From Polytrichum commune (lineage: Eukaryota; Streptophyta; Polytrichopsida; Polytrichales; Polytrichaceae), in assembly GCA_950295325.1 (NCBI GenBank), contig OX485803.1, forward strand, positions 20,336,001-20,400,000: DNA of 64,000 bases. The letters run 5' to 3'. Positions 1 to 11,548 of the stretch are shown piece after piece. The first letter of the stretch is position 1, and each line of letters opens with the position of its first letter. The position numbers and the translations under genes are program-made. The notes under the pieces are model-generated. The model was not told the origin of the DNA. It did not search any database and was given only the letters and a program-made list of their open reading frames with translations.

Positions 1-1614
1 AATCACCATGTGATATTCACCCACTGAATTAGAATCACCATATCACTGATTAGGAACCAAAAACAAGTGTCCCATTAAGAAAGCTAACCGAATTAGCCTT
101 GTCTACCTTATGTGGTGAGTGATGTTATGTTCCGACATAGCGTTGAGCCATGTAGGCATGCAATTGAGATGGATGAATTTAGGTGGCAGTCCAAGTTAAT
201 TTGGATGAGGCTATGGACGTGCCTTTACTTCCTATCAACGTCATTGTACATGTTAATAGGAGGGAAATTAGGAGCTGATGGAACATTGGAGCACGGAATG
301 ACACACACTTCATAAGTTATGTACTCACCTTGAATAGACACAAGAACAGTACTCAATGGGCTGCAACCCACAACCGCTATATAAATAAGGGAAATGGACC
401 TGCTATTGTATTTGAGTGTACCCCTCATTCATCCAACATAATAGCCTTGAACTAGTACGTAGTCTAGGGGTTATTATTGTTAGTTTATTTGATATCGAAT
501 TTAGTTTTGGAGACCCCAAATTGGTCTGGTTTAAGTTATTTAAGACAAAGTTACTAGAAACATATAGGGGCCAAGTCTTCATGTTGGATGGATGAGACAT
601 ACGTTCATATATAATGATTGTCTTTGTGTTGAAAATCATCATTTCAATGTATATTACACTATTAGATTGAAACTGGTTTGATGTTTATTGTTAGCATTTG
701 AAAGGGGATTCCGAGGCACCAAAGTATGTCTTATTTGAACTCAGTATGGAAAAGTTATAGGGGATTAAAGTTGTATTGTGGGACGACTCAAAAGCAACAT
801 GTGAATTTGATGTTGAGGTTAGTTTAGTAGGGTACAATTGCAACAACCTACTATTGCCTCCAGGTGCATTCCAATGAACTTGGAACTTTCATACCACCTT
901 GATGTCAAGGGCAATAAGCCCATTGTCACCAAAGTATTTTATGAGTGACAACTTGTATGTGGAACCCAACTTCATTAAGAAGATTTGATAATGAAAAAAA
1001 TCTTTTCATTTCAACAAAATTTGAGAAGATCCAATTGATCTTAATGAAAACCTTGCTTTTTTTAATTAAAAATATGGATGATAGGATGGATGAGACCCTC
1101 AATAAATAAAATGTAAATGTAAATAGTTGTATGTACATATTAAGAATCCAAATATGTGATAACTTGAACTTCGAAGCTTGGAGTTCATTTGCCTATCCTA
1201 GAGGTAATCAATATAATAAAAAATAAATTCAATTTATTTAATAAACTTTGAAACGAATCACACTCCTTCATACACATCAGGAGTCCATTGATGAAAAGGC
1301 TCTAAAGTTCATCGACCAGTTGACGAGTGTCACTCACAATGAGCTTGAATCATGTTTGGTCCAGGGTATTACCCACACTACTAAAGATGGTTGATCACTA
1401 TAATGGGCAACACCCATAGGCAAGAAAATTTGTTTCCTCGTTCAAATCTTAGCATGCTTTCTAAGAATCTCAAAAACACTTAGAACATCGTTCTCCTTCA
1501 AATTAAAACAAAATCAAACAGGACTTGCATATGTTTATTCGTGAAACATAAAAGTATCTCTATGCCGAGTGGGAGGCCTAGATGAAGACATGACATGGCT
1601 CCACACTGGCTTCT

Positions 1615-1653
<39 letters not shown>

Positions 1654-2970
1654 CTTGGGAACAAATAAGGGTTAACCACAAACCTATAGGGAGTATATGT
1701 TTTAACATGGATGAATGAGAGGTGCACTCATATGCCACCCTTGCCTCTCGCCACCTTGCATTTTTTAGCATAATTTGGATCACAATAATGGATTATCAGT
1801 TTCTAGTGTAAGAGTTGTTTAACATCAAGACCATTATAGCGAAGGACTCATGGACCAAATCATATACTATGGTGTACCCAATCTATTGAATGTAATGGTC
1901 ATGGAAACCGGGGGCCCAAGACCAACGAATGCAGTGGTACGTTGCACAACCTCACTATAACCAAAGAGAACATAGAGCACATGTAGAGTGGGGGCCATGT
2001 TTATTTATAAGTTTATAAACACAACAATGTGAACCAAACGATCAATTAAATAGAAAAATTAGGAGTTAAGAGATTTGAAATGTTACAATCTAGAAATTCC
2101 GATAGATCTACTTCAAAGAGGTGGTCAAGAATAATGCTCCTCGCGCACTCTTACAAATTGGGAAACATGATCTTTAATTAGTCATGCAAAGATTTTAGTG
2201 GACTTTTCATCCACATTGAATGCCATGGGCCTTGGCCTAAGTATAAAGCCAATTTGGATGACAACTCATTTATCAATCAATCACATATTAAAGATTTCAA
2301 GTGGTCACTTGCTTTGGTTGTGGTGTAACTCACCTCGACTTGAAGATTTCCACGTGCCGGTTGACAAAACTTCGTCCACGTTGAGAAAGCTCTAGATGGG
2401 ATCTCCCAACATTTTGGTGGCTAAGCACTTCCATGTTGAAGGGTGGGGATGGGGAAAGACATATGAAAATATATATTTTCTTTGTTATCAAATATGCACA
2501 ATGGATTTAGGCCATTGATCCTTGAAAGAACATGAAAATTGTAGGGTAGGTTCAAACAAGGAGAAAATGTTAGTATGAAAACAATTAGTGTAAAAGTTTA
2601 TATGACAATGTCAAACTCACTACAATAGATTTACGCACATTGTATATTTTCACTATTCTAAAAGTTAATTTCTTGTTTTGAAATATAGAGGTGGTCAACT
2701 CCCCCTCCACAAACTTCAACCACCTCTACAACCGTGTCAGCCACCGGTTCTTGCTATGTAGAAGAAAATCATGCACACTTATCAAAAAATATATAAAAAT
2801 TTGTCATTTAGAAGTTTCCACCGACCGGCCGGCACATGAAAGTGTGCCCTAATATGTACACTTCTATATGCAATTAGGTTTCCCCACTCTAATATTTTGA
2901 CATCCCACGCCATTATGAATATTTATGACCACAATATCAAACAAACAATCATTATTGTTTCACTCTGATT
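1..2970. other. intergenic, no gene recognised
   Basis: AT-rich DNA with no open frame that resembles a known protein and no clear inverted-repeat element. It contains a GA-dinucleotide tract (about 1615-1651). Short frames here look random. Confidence 0.6.
1615..1651. repeat. GA dinucleotide microsatellite
   Basis: An uninterrupted run of about 18 GA units, seen directly. Confidence 0.9.
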
Positions 2971-3127
2971 GCCATAACATTATTCAGATCCATAACAATG
3001 TTCTACGGGACTGACAATATTCTAGGAAATATTCCTTATATTTCCACACGGTTTGAATGTGGGGAATATTCTTTGGAATAATGTCAGTCCCGCAGAACAC
3101 TGTTATGGATCTAAATAATGTTATGGC
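2971..3127. mobile_element. small foldback (snapback) MITE
   Basis: Two arms of about 65 bp are near-perfect reverse complements: GCCATAACATTATTCAGATC at the left end is mirrored at the right end with one change. They are separated by a short loop, so almost the whole 157 bp would fold into one hairpin. No coding capacity, and no convincing target duplication. Confidence 0.75.
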
Positions 3128-3304
3128 TATACGGATGAATAAGCAAAGGTATAAGTCTTTGTAACTTGGTTTTCACTCAAGGTGATTTGCATGGGTAAAG
3201 AGGCAACCTATCCGCGAGGCCAACCTCATTGCACATATCATTGGTGTAACTTACCGAGCTCTCTTTTGTGGGCAATTCACGAGGTTTGTCATGACAATCG
3301 AGCC

Positions 3305-4005
3305 CAGTGTCCGGGATGATGTTTGGGCACAATCGGTCAAAATCCTAGTGGTTTCCAAGTCCGACCGGTTACATGTTGTGATCTTTCGGTTTTTCTTGAT
3401 TAATTTGAGGTATATTCCACATATTCCTCTAGAATGATCGCTAAAGGGCCACTTCACACACGAGACTAAGGGCCCGTGACCATCACACTTCAAGCACTCT
3501 CATTGGTGGAAAAGGCGGAGCCGGTCCAAGTTCGCTTCACACTACGCTTGAGAGACCAACGGAGTAAGTGAATGCAAGATGCATGTAAAGTCTACAGTGG
3601 ATTCCTACATGGCATCAAATGGATCGTGTTTCCTAGTTACTTGGACTATTTTCATAAACCACCTCTTGAAAATAGGCCTAATACAAAACCGGGAGACCAT
3701 GACACTCCGAACGCTCACAACCGTCGATTTATTCTAGTTCATCATGTGCGAGGACCCGCATGAATAGAAATTCATTGAAATAGCAGTAGATTGAGGGCCC
3801 GGTCACATACGACTTCCCACTACACTCGAGGGCCTGTGACCACACTACATGATGTTGGAGGTGTGTTGGGACGGGCGTTTGGACACGTTCTTTTGGGCTC
3901 TCACAATTTCATGGTCACGGCTCTTGGCTCGTGTGTGAAGTGGCCCTAATTCTCCCAGAACCTTGAACCTCAACCCGGCCATTTCTCAAACTCGACTAAG
4001 ACTAA
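3305..4005 (+). mobile_element. hAT-like short element, interrupted by two Harbinger MITEs
   Basis: This is a copy of the ~230-bp hAT-like family also seen at 7646, 9801 and 32881. It starts with CAGTGTCCGGGATGATG. The body runs to 3445, is interrupted by the 3446-3946 MITE, and resumes at 3947-4005 with the family's CCGG-rich 3' segment. A second MITE then begins at 4006. The family 3' terminus is not recognisable beyond that MITE, so the right end is decayed or lost. Confidence 0.65.
3446..3946. mobile_element. PIF/Harbinger-type MITE, copy A
   Basis: 501-bp non-coding element with terminal inverted repeats GGGCCACTTCACACACGAG and CTCGTGTGTGAAGTGGCCC. The right flank is TAA and the left flank AAA (with TAA one base further out), close to the TAA/TTA target duplication of this family. 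It lies inside a hAT-like element and only 59 bp from copy B. Confidence 0.85.
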
Positions 4006-4504
4006 GGGCCACTTCACACACAAGACTGAGAGCCCGTGACTATTACACTTCAAGCACTCTCATTGGTGGAAAAGGCAGAGCCGGTCCAAGTTCACTTCAC
4101 ACTACACTTGAGGGACCAATGGAGTATGTGAATGCAAGATGGATGTAAAGTCTACATGGATTCCTACATGGCATTGAATGGATCATGTTTCATGGTCACT
4201 TGGACTAGTTTCAACAACCACCTCTTGGAGGTAGGCCTAACACAAAATTGGGAGACCATGGCACTCCGAACGCTCACAACCGTTGATTTATTCTATTTTA
4301 TCATGTGTGAGGATCCGCATGAATAAACGTTCATTGAAATAGCATTTGGTTGAGGGCCCGGTCACATATGACTTCAGACTACACTTGAGGGTCCGTGACC
4401 ACACTACGTGATTTTGGATGTGTCTTGGGACGGCCTTTGCACGCTTTCTTTTGGGCTCTCACAATTTCATGGGCACGGCTCTTGGCTCGTGTGTAAAGTG
4501 GCCC
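4006..4504. mobile_element. PIF/Harbinger-type MITE, copy B
   Basis: 499-bp element in the same orientation as copy A and similar along its length. It has GGGCCACTTCACACACAAG ends and a perfect TAA duplication (4003-4005 and 4505-4507). Short frames inside it are not genes. Confidence 0.9.
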
Positions 4505-4507
4505 TAA

Positions 4508-5049
4508 CTTAGCGGTCAGTGGATCTCTCCGTTCATATAACATATAGGGTTGAATGCGGCCAACGTTTTGTGTTAAAATATCAGAGCAAGGCGGCGCATG
4601 GGAGTCAGTGGCATTATAAGGTGGGCTTGTGTACCACGTCCGACAGGAGCAAGGGAATGAAGTCAGAGCCGGGAGCTGCCAGTGAGTCAGCTGGTGCATG
4701 GTTGGCATGCAGAATAATAACAATAATAATCAGCAGCAGCAGCAGCTCAAGTTATGAAGTAAGCTGGCTAGCTAGGCTAGGCTAACTTAGTCATGCCAAG
4801 TGTGCTTGTTAGTTGAAGGACTAAGTTACAAGAAGGCACGGATCAAAGCTGGCAAAACCGCGTGCAAATGCGGCCATGTGCAAATGCCATCTGTTATTCA
4901 AGCCTGCACAGCCACTGACAGGCTACGCCTCTCCATATACTTAACCTACTCGCAATGCTACCGACCACAGGAGAGAGAGAGAGAGAAGAAGAAGAATTAA
5001 TTGTAGTATTTGAGCCTAAAAACTTGAACCTTACAGGTTTGTTGCTGAT
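4508..5049. other. intergenic, no gene recognised
   Basis: Holds a short CAG run (about 4731-4746) and a GA/AAG run (about 4972-4996). No protein family or element recognised. Confidence 0.55.
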
Positions 5050-5175
5050 CAGTGTCTGGGGGATTTTGGGGCATAAGTGGTTGAGATCTTAGTGTTTCTA
5101 AGTCCAGTCGCTTACACGTTGACATCTTTCATATTTCTTTAGTAATTTGAGGGATATTTTGTAGACTTACTATGA
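5050..5175 (+). mobile_element. partial hAT-like short element
   Basis: Begins CAGTGTCTGGGGGATTTTGG and follows the family sequence for about 125 bp before similarity fades. The 3' half is missing. Downstream, an acidic 70-codon open frame (5198-5410) has no recognisable relatives and is not called a gene. Confidence 0.6.
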
Positions 5176-5847
5176 ATGTACATGAGTTTCATCAATTGTG
5201 AATTCGAATTTTGATCTAAACACTCCCTACATACATCTTGAGGAGGAAATTATATGTGTGTTTGATGAAAGCGATGATGTAGTTGATAATGAACCCATTG
5301 AAGAAGCTCACACTATGCAAATTGATGATGTGGTGGTCGAAAATGTAGGATTCAATGATGCGGAAAGTGCATCGGTGACCTTGAAACAATTCTTGAGACA
5401 AAACCTATAGATATTACACCTCTCATCGAGAGCAATCAAACGCTTCAAAAAGAAAAGAAATAAGATCTAGGTGTGCACAAGAATCTCATCAAACTACTTT
5501 ACGTTCATTCTTTCATTATACTTAGATGTATAATGACATTCATATCTTGCGTAGTTTCATCATTTATTTATATAAGTGTTATTATCTTTAATTCCAAAAT
5601 CACATAAAGTGTTGCAAATTGTCTATGCTACCTATGATAAGTGTTAAAATCACATATCAAGTGTTATAAATTCCCTTGCCCTGAAGCGTTGAAAGATATC
5701 GAAGGTGGACTGTGGGATCTCCTTTCGGACCAGACTCAAAATTTGAATATGGTGTCACAAAGTTGTCATGCATCCTTGCAACTGCCCTTCAATTTTCATA
5801 TTGATAAGTTGTCAGACCACAAAACGCAATACATTGAGTTTGTTTTA

Positions 5848-6216
5848 TGGCCACTTCACACACAAGACTGAAGGCCCATGACCTTTGCATTCTAGGATCT
5901 CTCATTGGTTGAATTAGTTGAGATTGCCCTTGTTCACTTCACACTAGAAGGTGAACGCCTAACGACCCAAAGAAATTATCATGGATGAAAAGTCTACATG
6001 GATTCCTACATGGTAGACTGTACATAATGTTTCGTGGTATGTCGGAATTGGCATCAAGCATGCCTTCAAGAGGTAGGCTTGACACATGTTCCGGCAAACC
6101 ATGTCCATTTCCACAATGATGGCCTTCCCATTTTGTATGGTATAGCCTTTGGATGAGAGTCAAGGGCCCTCATAAGTAAATGGTCATGGGCCCTTGGCTC
6201 GTGTGTGAAGTAACCC
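5848..6216. mobile_element. PIF/Harbinger-type MITE, copy C
   Basis: 369-bp element with TGGCCACTTCACACACAAG and CTTGGCTCGTGTGTGAAG ends and a perfect TTA duplication (5845-5847 and 6217-6219). By eye its sequence is closest to the outer parts of the 2.35-kb element at 19035-21383, so it looks like an internal-deletion derivative of that type. Confidence 0.88.
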
Positions 6217-6219
6217 TTA

Positions 6220-7095
6220 GTTGATCGCCAACTTGTAGTTGGTTGCCCTAATGCCTTGGTTATACATGTAGGGGTCTAAGGTTGAGGCATCCATTGTTGA
6301 CTGTGTCCATTTAACCGCTCACTAGGCACTGACACGGATGAGAATGTTGTTGGTCTAAATTTTTAGGCGAACGGAGTTCAAGTTTATGTGGTGGCAGGTT
6401 GTGATTGATTACCCTCGTAAGAGTTTTGACAACTATCGTAGGTAGGAATTAGCATCTAGATGAGCGGTTACGGGTTACTACGTAGATTTGACCATTTGTT
6501 CTAGTAAACTTTACCTCTCCAAAATTTGTAGCAATTACTATATTCATGATTTTAAAAAATATGTAGTTTCCTTATAGTTTGTTTCTCTTTGCAAGAAAAA
6601 TATCCCCGCTATCACTCCTCCTACACAGATGCAAACTCTCTTATTTTAGGAGTTATAGATGCCTCAACCTTGCAACGATGGATTTAGAAAACAAAACAAC
6701 GGTTAACAACTTATTAATGTTATGAAACTTATTTGACATTGGAAATCGCATCAAAGACGTACCTCACGTGGATATGGCGGAATCCAATTGCATTGTCACA
6801 TATTGACACACCATCCATATAATCACTCAAAATGCCACCGACCAAGATGGTTACAACTTTTGTGTCATGCATGTAAACTCATCCATTTCCAAAAAAGATA
6901 ACATGAACGTTCCTCTCAAACTTCATACGACCTTGGAAAATTTAGCACCGGAGACCTCACATTGACCTAATGGAATCCATATCTATGGATTGAATCACAC
7001 TGACATGCTATCCACGTACCTAGTTGGAATGCCACTGACCAAGGCAGCTACAAATTTTTGTAATGCATTACACATGGTGAATTCATTCCCCAATC
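6220..7095. other. intergenic, no gene recognised
   Basis: Low-complexity AT-rich DNA. No open frame or inverted-repeat element could be supported. Confidence 0.55.
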
Positions 7096-7290
7096 CGCAC
7101 AGTGTCTGGGGAGATTTTTTGGGCATAATCAGTTACATGTTTTGATCTTCCGGTTGTTCTTTATTAACTTCAAGTGTATTCCATAGATGCTTCTAAAACG
7201 ATCGGTAAGTGTCCTGAAGTCTTGAACTTCAACCGGCGATTTCTCGAACTCAACCGGTTCATTTGTAACCAGTTGTCGGTTCCACAAGAC
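7096..7290 (+). mobile_element. hAT-like short element, decayed copy
   Basis: Starts CAGTGTCTGGGGAGATTTTT and shares the family body, including the CAACCGGTTCAT segment near the 3' end. No 8-bp duplication could be fixed because the right end is degenerate. Confidence 0.65.
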
Positions 7291-7645
7291 GAAATTAAAA
7301 GCACATGGAAGCGAAATCTAAAATTGCTGAAAAAAAGAAGTTTGAACACACGATGGGCCTGCGTTTAAGGTATACGATGTATTTCTGACAATGTTAATCA
7401 TTTTAGCATATGCCCGATTGAGCAATGGTGGGGGAGGGAGGGAGGGAGGGAGGGATAATTTTCTCTTGTTGGGGAATAGAAGTATTGAAGATTGCGCTTT
7501 CTTTCTTTTTTACTAATTTTTCATCCAGTTCGGAATCAATAGAAATTATGGAAGTGCAGATTACGATCCGACTTGTTCTCGATCTATGGGGGAACCTAAT
7601 TCAGAGAAGCTCAAAACTAAGAACTGGTTGTGGTGGCCTACAAAA

Positions 7646-7883
7646 CAGGGCTCCGGGAAGCACCGGCGGTTACTGTAGTTACGGATGAACCGGTTGAGTT
7701 TGAGAAATAAGTGGTTGAAGTTGGAGACTTCAGGACAATTACCGATCATTTTAGAGGAATCTATGGAAGAATACACCTCAGATGAATGAAAGGAAAACCG
7801 GAAGATGTCAACAACATGTAACCAGTTGGATTTAGAATCACAAGGATCTTGATCAACTATGCCTAAAAACTTCCCGGCCACTG
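7646..7883 (-). mobile_element. hAT-like short element with 8-bp duplication
   Basis: 238-bp copy in reverse orientation relative to 7096. The ends are CAGGGCTCCGGGAA and TTCCCGGCCACTG. It is flanked by CTACAAAA (7638-7645) and CTACAAAC (7884-7891), an 8-bp duplication with one change. CAG-starting ends with 8-bp duplications are typical of the hAT superfamily. Non-coding. Confidence 0.82.
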
Positions 7884-8103
7884 CTACAAACCAAAGAACA
7901 TGAGGAAGTAGAGATCAATATGATGTCAGGATTTTATATCTTAGTGATAAGAAGAGCCCTTGTTGTCATGCATTTCCCTGGATTCCGTGACCTAAAGTTT
8001 CCAAAGTCACCCACGTGCCCTGTAAAACTGAGTAATTTAATGAACTGCATGATGCATATTCCAAACGTGGAGCCTATTCCTGTTGCAATGAATGGGAAGA
8101 ACT

Positions 8104-8440
8104 GACAGCTAGTTACAGATGAACAGTTTGAATTGGAGAAATAACCGGCTCAAATTCAAGACAACAGGACAATTAAGGTCCGAGACGACCCTAAACTACT
8201 GGATGATGGTGGAGAAATATATACCCATATCTCAAGGAAGAGGTTGGCGGTTCGATTCCCGGTTGTGGAATCTCCTGTCTCCTTGACGGAAAACTTGTCA
8301 GGTGGTCAATTGTCACCTGTGCTTTGGCGCTAGCCTATTGGCTCTCTGTCTCAAAAAGAAAAGAAAAGAAAAGACTTCAGAACAATTATTGAACGATTTA
8401 GATATATATATATATATAGAATATTCCACTATTTTCTCAC
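8104..8440 (-). mobile_element. hAT-like fragment split by a SINE
   Basis: Family sequence is present at about 8104-8175 and resumes at about 8378-8440 in the same orientation. The SINE at 8178-8377 lies between the halves. The outer ends are not clear. Confidence 0.6.
8178..8377 (+). mobile_element. tRNA-type SINE, copy 1
   Basis: Starts GTCCGAGACGACC and carries a perfect pol III B-box-like GGTTCGATTCC near 8250. It ends in GTCTCAAAAAGAAAAGAAAAG. An 11-bp duplication (CAGGACAATTA at 8165, CAGAACAATTA at 8378; one change) frames it, as expected for retroposition. Its insertion splits a hAT-like element. The A box is weak, so the tRNA origin rests mainly on the B box. Confidence 0.78.
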
Positions 8441-8797
8441 AAGGCTCCTCGTCCATATCATCTGAATCCTCACAATACGGTGCCATGGTTTTGCACTACC
8501 GCCCTGCACTAGAACTCTCAAGTTGTGAATGGCGTCGTCTCCTTGACGAAAAACTTGTCAGGTGGTCAACTGTCACCTGTGCTTTGGCGCTAGCCTATTG
8601 GCTCTCTGTCTCAAAAAGAAAAGAAAAGAAAAGACTTCAGGACAATTATTGAACGATTTAGATAAATATATAGAATATTCCACTATTTTCTCACAAGGCT
8701 CCTCGTCCATATCATCTGAATCCTGACAATACGGTGCCATGGTTTTGCACTACCGCCCTGCACTAGAACTCTCAAGTTGTGAATGACGTCGTCCAAT
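8278..8797. repeat. tandem duplication of ~254-260 bp
   Basis: Unit 1 (8278-8537) contains the 3' half of SINE copy 1 plus downstream flank. Unit 2 (8538-about 8797) repeats it almost letter for letter. The units differ mainly in the length of an internal AT run and a few substitutions, which points to a recent segmental duplication, not a second retroposition. Confidence 0.88.
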
Positions 8798-9792
8798 TCT
8801 CTCCATTTGGTGTTCCTAGTGTGGAACTTGCAAGCATGACATGAAGTGAATGGAGAGGTGCCTAAACCACTCCCCCCTTTAGGCACAATCAAGATCCATA
8901 TCTCAAATTTTCGGCCACAAATTATTCAATCCTCACAAAGGTAGTTACGATCTTTATTACGAGAGGCTGCCCCAAAGTCACTCAACCACGATTGTATTTT
9001 CAAATAGTACACCCACCATCACTACTAATGCAAATCCATTTATTGTGATATCTGAATTGAGGTAGAGGGTGCTTTAATCAACACTTTAAGCTATTGCACG
9101 TACATATGGCTATGTGGTTGATAAAAAAAAAAATGTTCATATTAGTCTTTGGGCTAAACATATGTACAAAGAAAGAAAGAGTCCTATTAGCCTCAATTGA
9201 ATATTTGATGAATATTCAAAGTCAAAACAACCAACTTCCTTACATCAATCCATTGGCTCTGTGTATGATGACCTTGCATATGATGAGGACCCCCACCTTC
9301 ATTGCCTAAAACCAAGAGAACATAAGTGGGTACTAGACCCAAGCTAGATCAAAGGCCAACTAGTAACGAAGCGCAAAGCCACATGGTCTCCTCCACGATC
9401 CCACCCAGTTCGCTTGCAAAACTGTCACTTTGCATCTCAAGTATTGACAACCTTACATCCCAAGTACCAACCTCCTTTGTGCTTTATGGGCCTACTTCCT
9501 TGGCCTTGTGAATAGAATGGCCATAACCGTCCCCCCCCCCCTTTCCCCCGTTTATACAATGATTAGAATAGGCATTGACAAGCCACCCTAAACCCACCTT
9601 GAACCAACCCGAGACAAAGTGGAGCCCGTATACCTACCCTACATGGAGGGTAGTGAAGGCCGCTATCAGGTTGCCCCACTAATGACACCTAAAACCATTG
9701 CTATGTGGGCCCTGTCACTCCTACACCATGGAGAACGGTTCAAGGTAGTAGAGTGTTGGCAATTGGGAGGTGTTTCTAGGTTTTGGTTTTGG
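8798..9792. other. intergenic, no gene recognised
   Basis: No supported gene. Contains a poly-C run (about 9531-9542) that is not flanked by any inverted repeat. Confidence 0.55.
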
Positions 9793-9800
9793 GTGGGGTG

Positions 9801-10026
9801 CTATGATCGGGGGGAACCGGCAGTTAGTTACAGATGAACCAGTTGAGTTTGAGAAATAACCGGTTGAAGTTCAAGACTGCAAGAAAATTACCGATCATTT
9901 TAGAGGAATTTCTAGAATATACCCCAATTTAATAAAAGAAAACCACAAGATGTCAACATGTAACTGGTTGGATTTGCAAACACTAGGATCTCAACCGATT
10001 ATGCCCAAAAATCTCCCCGAGCACTG
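9801..10026 (-). mobile_element. hAT-like short element with perfect 8-bp duplication
   Basis: 226-bp copy flanked by a perfect GTGGGGTG duplication (9793-9800 and 10027-10034). The ends are CTATGATCGGGGGGAACC and ATCTCCCCGAGCACTG. It is one of the best-preserved copies and defines the element boundaries. Confidence 0.88.
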
Positions 10027-10304
10027 GTGGGGTGTTGGTTTTAGCACCCTCTACCTTAACACATCTCTAATCAAAGTAGCCACCGTTTCCACCCATGCAT
10101 AAACGGCCACCTTGCCAATACGTCATCAAAATAGGGTCATCTTGAATGCATGAGACTCCACATCATGCTCCCTTCATTCATGAAAATAGGTCACTCTATA
10201 TCTTTCCCAAACGGGATCCTGATCAAAAACAGATCGGATACCCAACTTACTCCTCCACTGCAACTTTGCTCCCGGTGACAAAACCACATGTCTTTCACAA
10301 TTAT

Positions 10305-10490
10305 GTCCGAGATGACCTTAAACTACCGGATGATGGTGGAGAGATACCCAAATCTCAAGGAAGAGGTTGGCGATTCGAATCCCGACTGTGAAATCTCCTC
10401 TCTACTTAACGGAAAACTTGCCAGGTGGTCAACTGCCTCATGTGCTTTGACACTGGCATGTCGACCTTTTGTCTCAAAAACAAAACAAAT
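10305..10490 (+). mobile_element. tRNA-type SINE, copy 2
   Basis: Starts GTCCGAGATGACC, has a B-box-like GATTCGAATCC near 10373 and ends in an A-rich tail after GTCTC. It is flanked by CAATTAT on both sides (10298-10304 and 10491-10497). Same family as the 8178 copy. Confidence 0.8.
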
Positions 10491-10497
10491 CAATTAT

Positions 10498-11002
10498 ACT
10501 GAAGTGCATGTATATGTGTAATCAACTGGAGTAAATGTCGTGCTTGTATATTGATGATGGACATGACTGCAAGTTGGTATTCAATAAGTTAACTCTTCAG
10601 ATCGATCCCGCCTCGGAACTTCTCATCATGGCAGGGAAGAAAACAACTAGGATTCCTCCAAATTGAAGGCCAAGGATACGAAGCAGCACTGATGGATATA
10701 TATATACCCGACTTATGTGGGCAGTGTTAATTAATTAGGAGCCTAACAAACTGGCTACTGGTCTAAATGTGAGTTAATTAAGATGATGAAGGACGGCAGC
10801 GATGTGGCATGCAAGCAGGGGAGTTAATTGTCGCCATCTTCTGACAAGCTCGAATGGTTTCCTATGGACGGTGGAACTTGGAAAGTCTACAGGAGCTTAA
10901 GTACTTGGGTGCTGCTCACCACTCAATGTCTCGCTCTGCCACACTAGCTTAGCTAGCCCCATCTTCCTATGGCTTAAGTTGGCCATGGATAGTCACTCTT
11001 AT
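10498..11002. other. intergenic, no gene recognised
   Basis: Nothing could be identified in this stretch. Confidence 0.5.
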
Positions 11003-11548
11003 GGCCCGGTTACATCATGGACCATGAAGTCGGACCATGGAAGATGGCCTTTTTGCGTGGTCTGATTTCTTTAAAAAGTCAATTTACAAAGTTTTTGGGC
11101 CCCTCGCTAGGTGTAAACCGAATGTGGACCAAGAGGAATGACCATGCACCAAAAAGTGGATGTGCTGATTTTTTTTTTAATATGTGTTCAAAACAGGCAG
11201 TTTTTTTATAAAAAAAACAAATTCAAGTTTGACCATTCTCTTGTCTTCATCTTCTTATCTCTAGAAAAAAAAATCTCATTAAAATTTTATTATAACAACA
11301 TTTCTATGCCATGGACCTCTATTTTTCTCTACCAGAGCACCTGGTTTGCCTCTCCCAACACTAACTCCATTGGACCATGTTAGTGGATAATGTAGGCCTT
11401 GGAATATATATTTTGGAGACTTTGAACTCCATAGTCACTCTGACATTTTTTCCTTGGTGTAAACCGAAGTGGTCCCGAGAGGAGTTCAACAACCAATCAT
11501 AGATTTTACAGGGCCTTGGGACGACTTCATGGTCTATGACACACCTCC
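11003..11548. mobile_element. inverted-repeat element, family with GGACCATGAAGTC ends, copy 1
   Basis: The left end (GGCCCGGTTACATCATGG, then ACCATGAAGTCGG) is mirrored at the right end (CGACTTCATGGTCTATGAC). A homologous element in opposite orientation lies at 12973-13519. Boundaries are approximate and no target duplication was found. Non-coding. Confidence 0.65.

Noticed and set aside
4379-4723. 114-codon minus-strand frame
   Set aside because: It spans the right end of MITE copy B and the flank, and part of the same frame recurs in other copies of the non-coding MITE.
5198-5410. Acidic 70-codon open frame
   Set aside because: No ATG-independent support, no homologue recognised, and an overlapping frame on the other strand. 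Noted only as intergenic content.
8249-8262. tRNA gene candidates (B-box GGTTCGATTCC)
   Set aside because: No cloverleaf could be drawn around them. The boxes belong to SINE copies framed by target duplications.
9531-9550. Poly-C run as another terminus of the homopolymer-ended element
   Set aside because: No matching G-run end or internal family sequence nearby.
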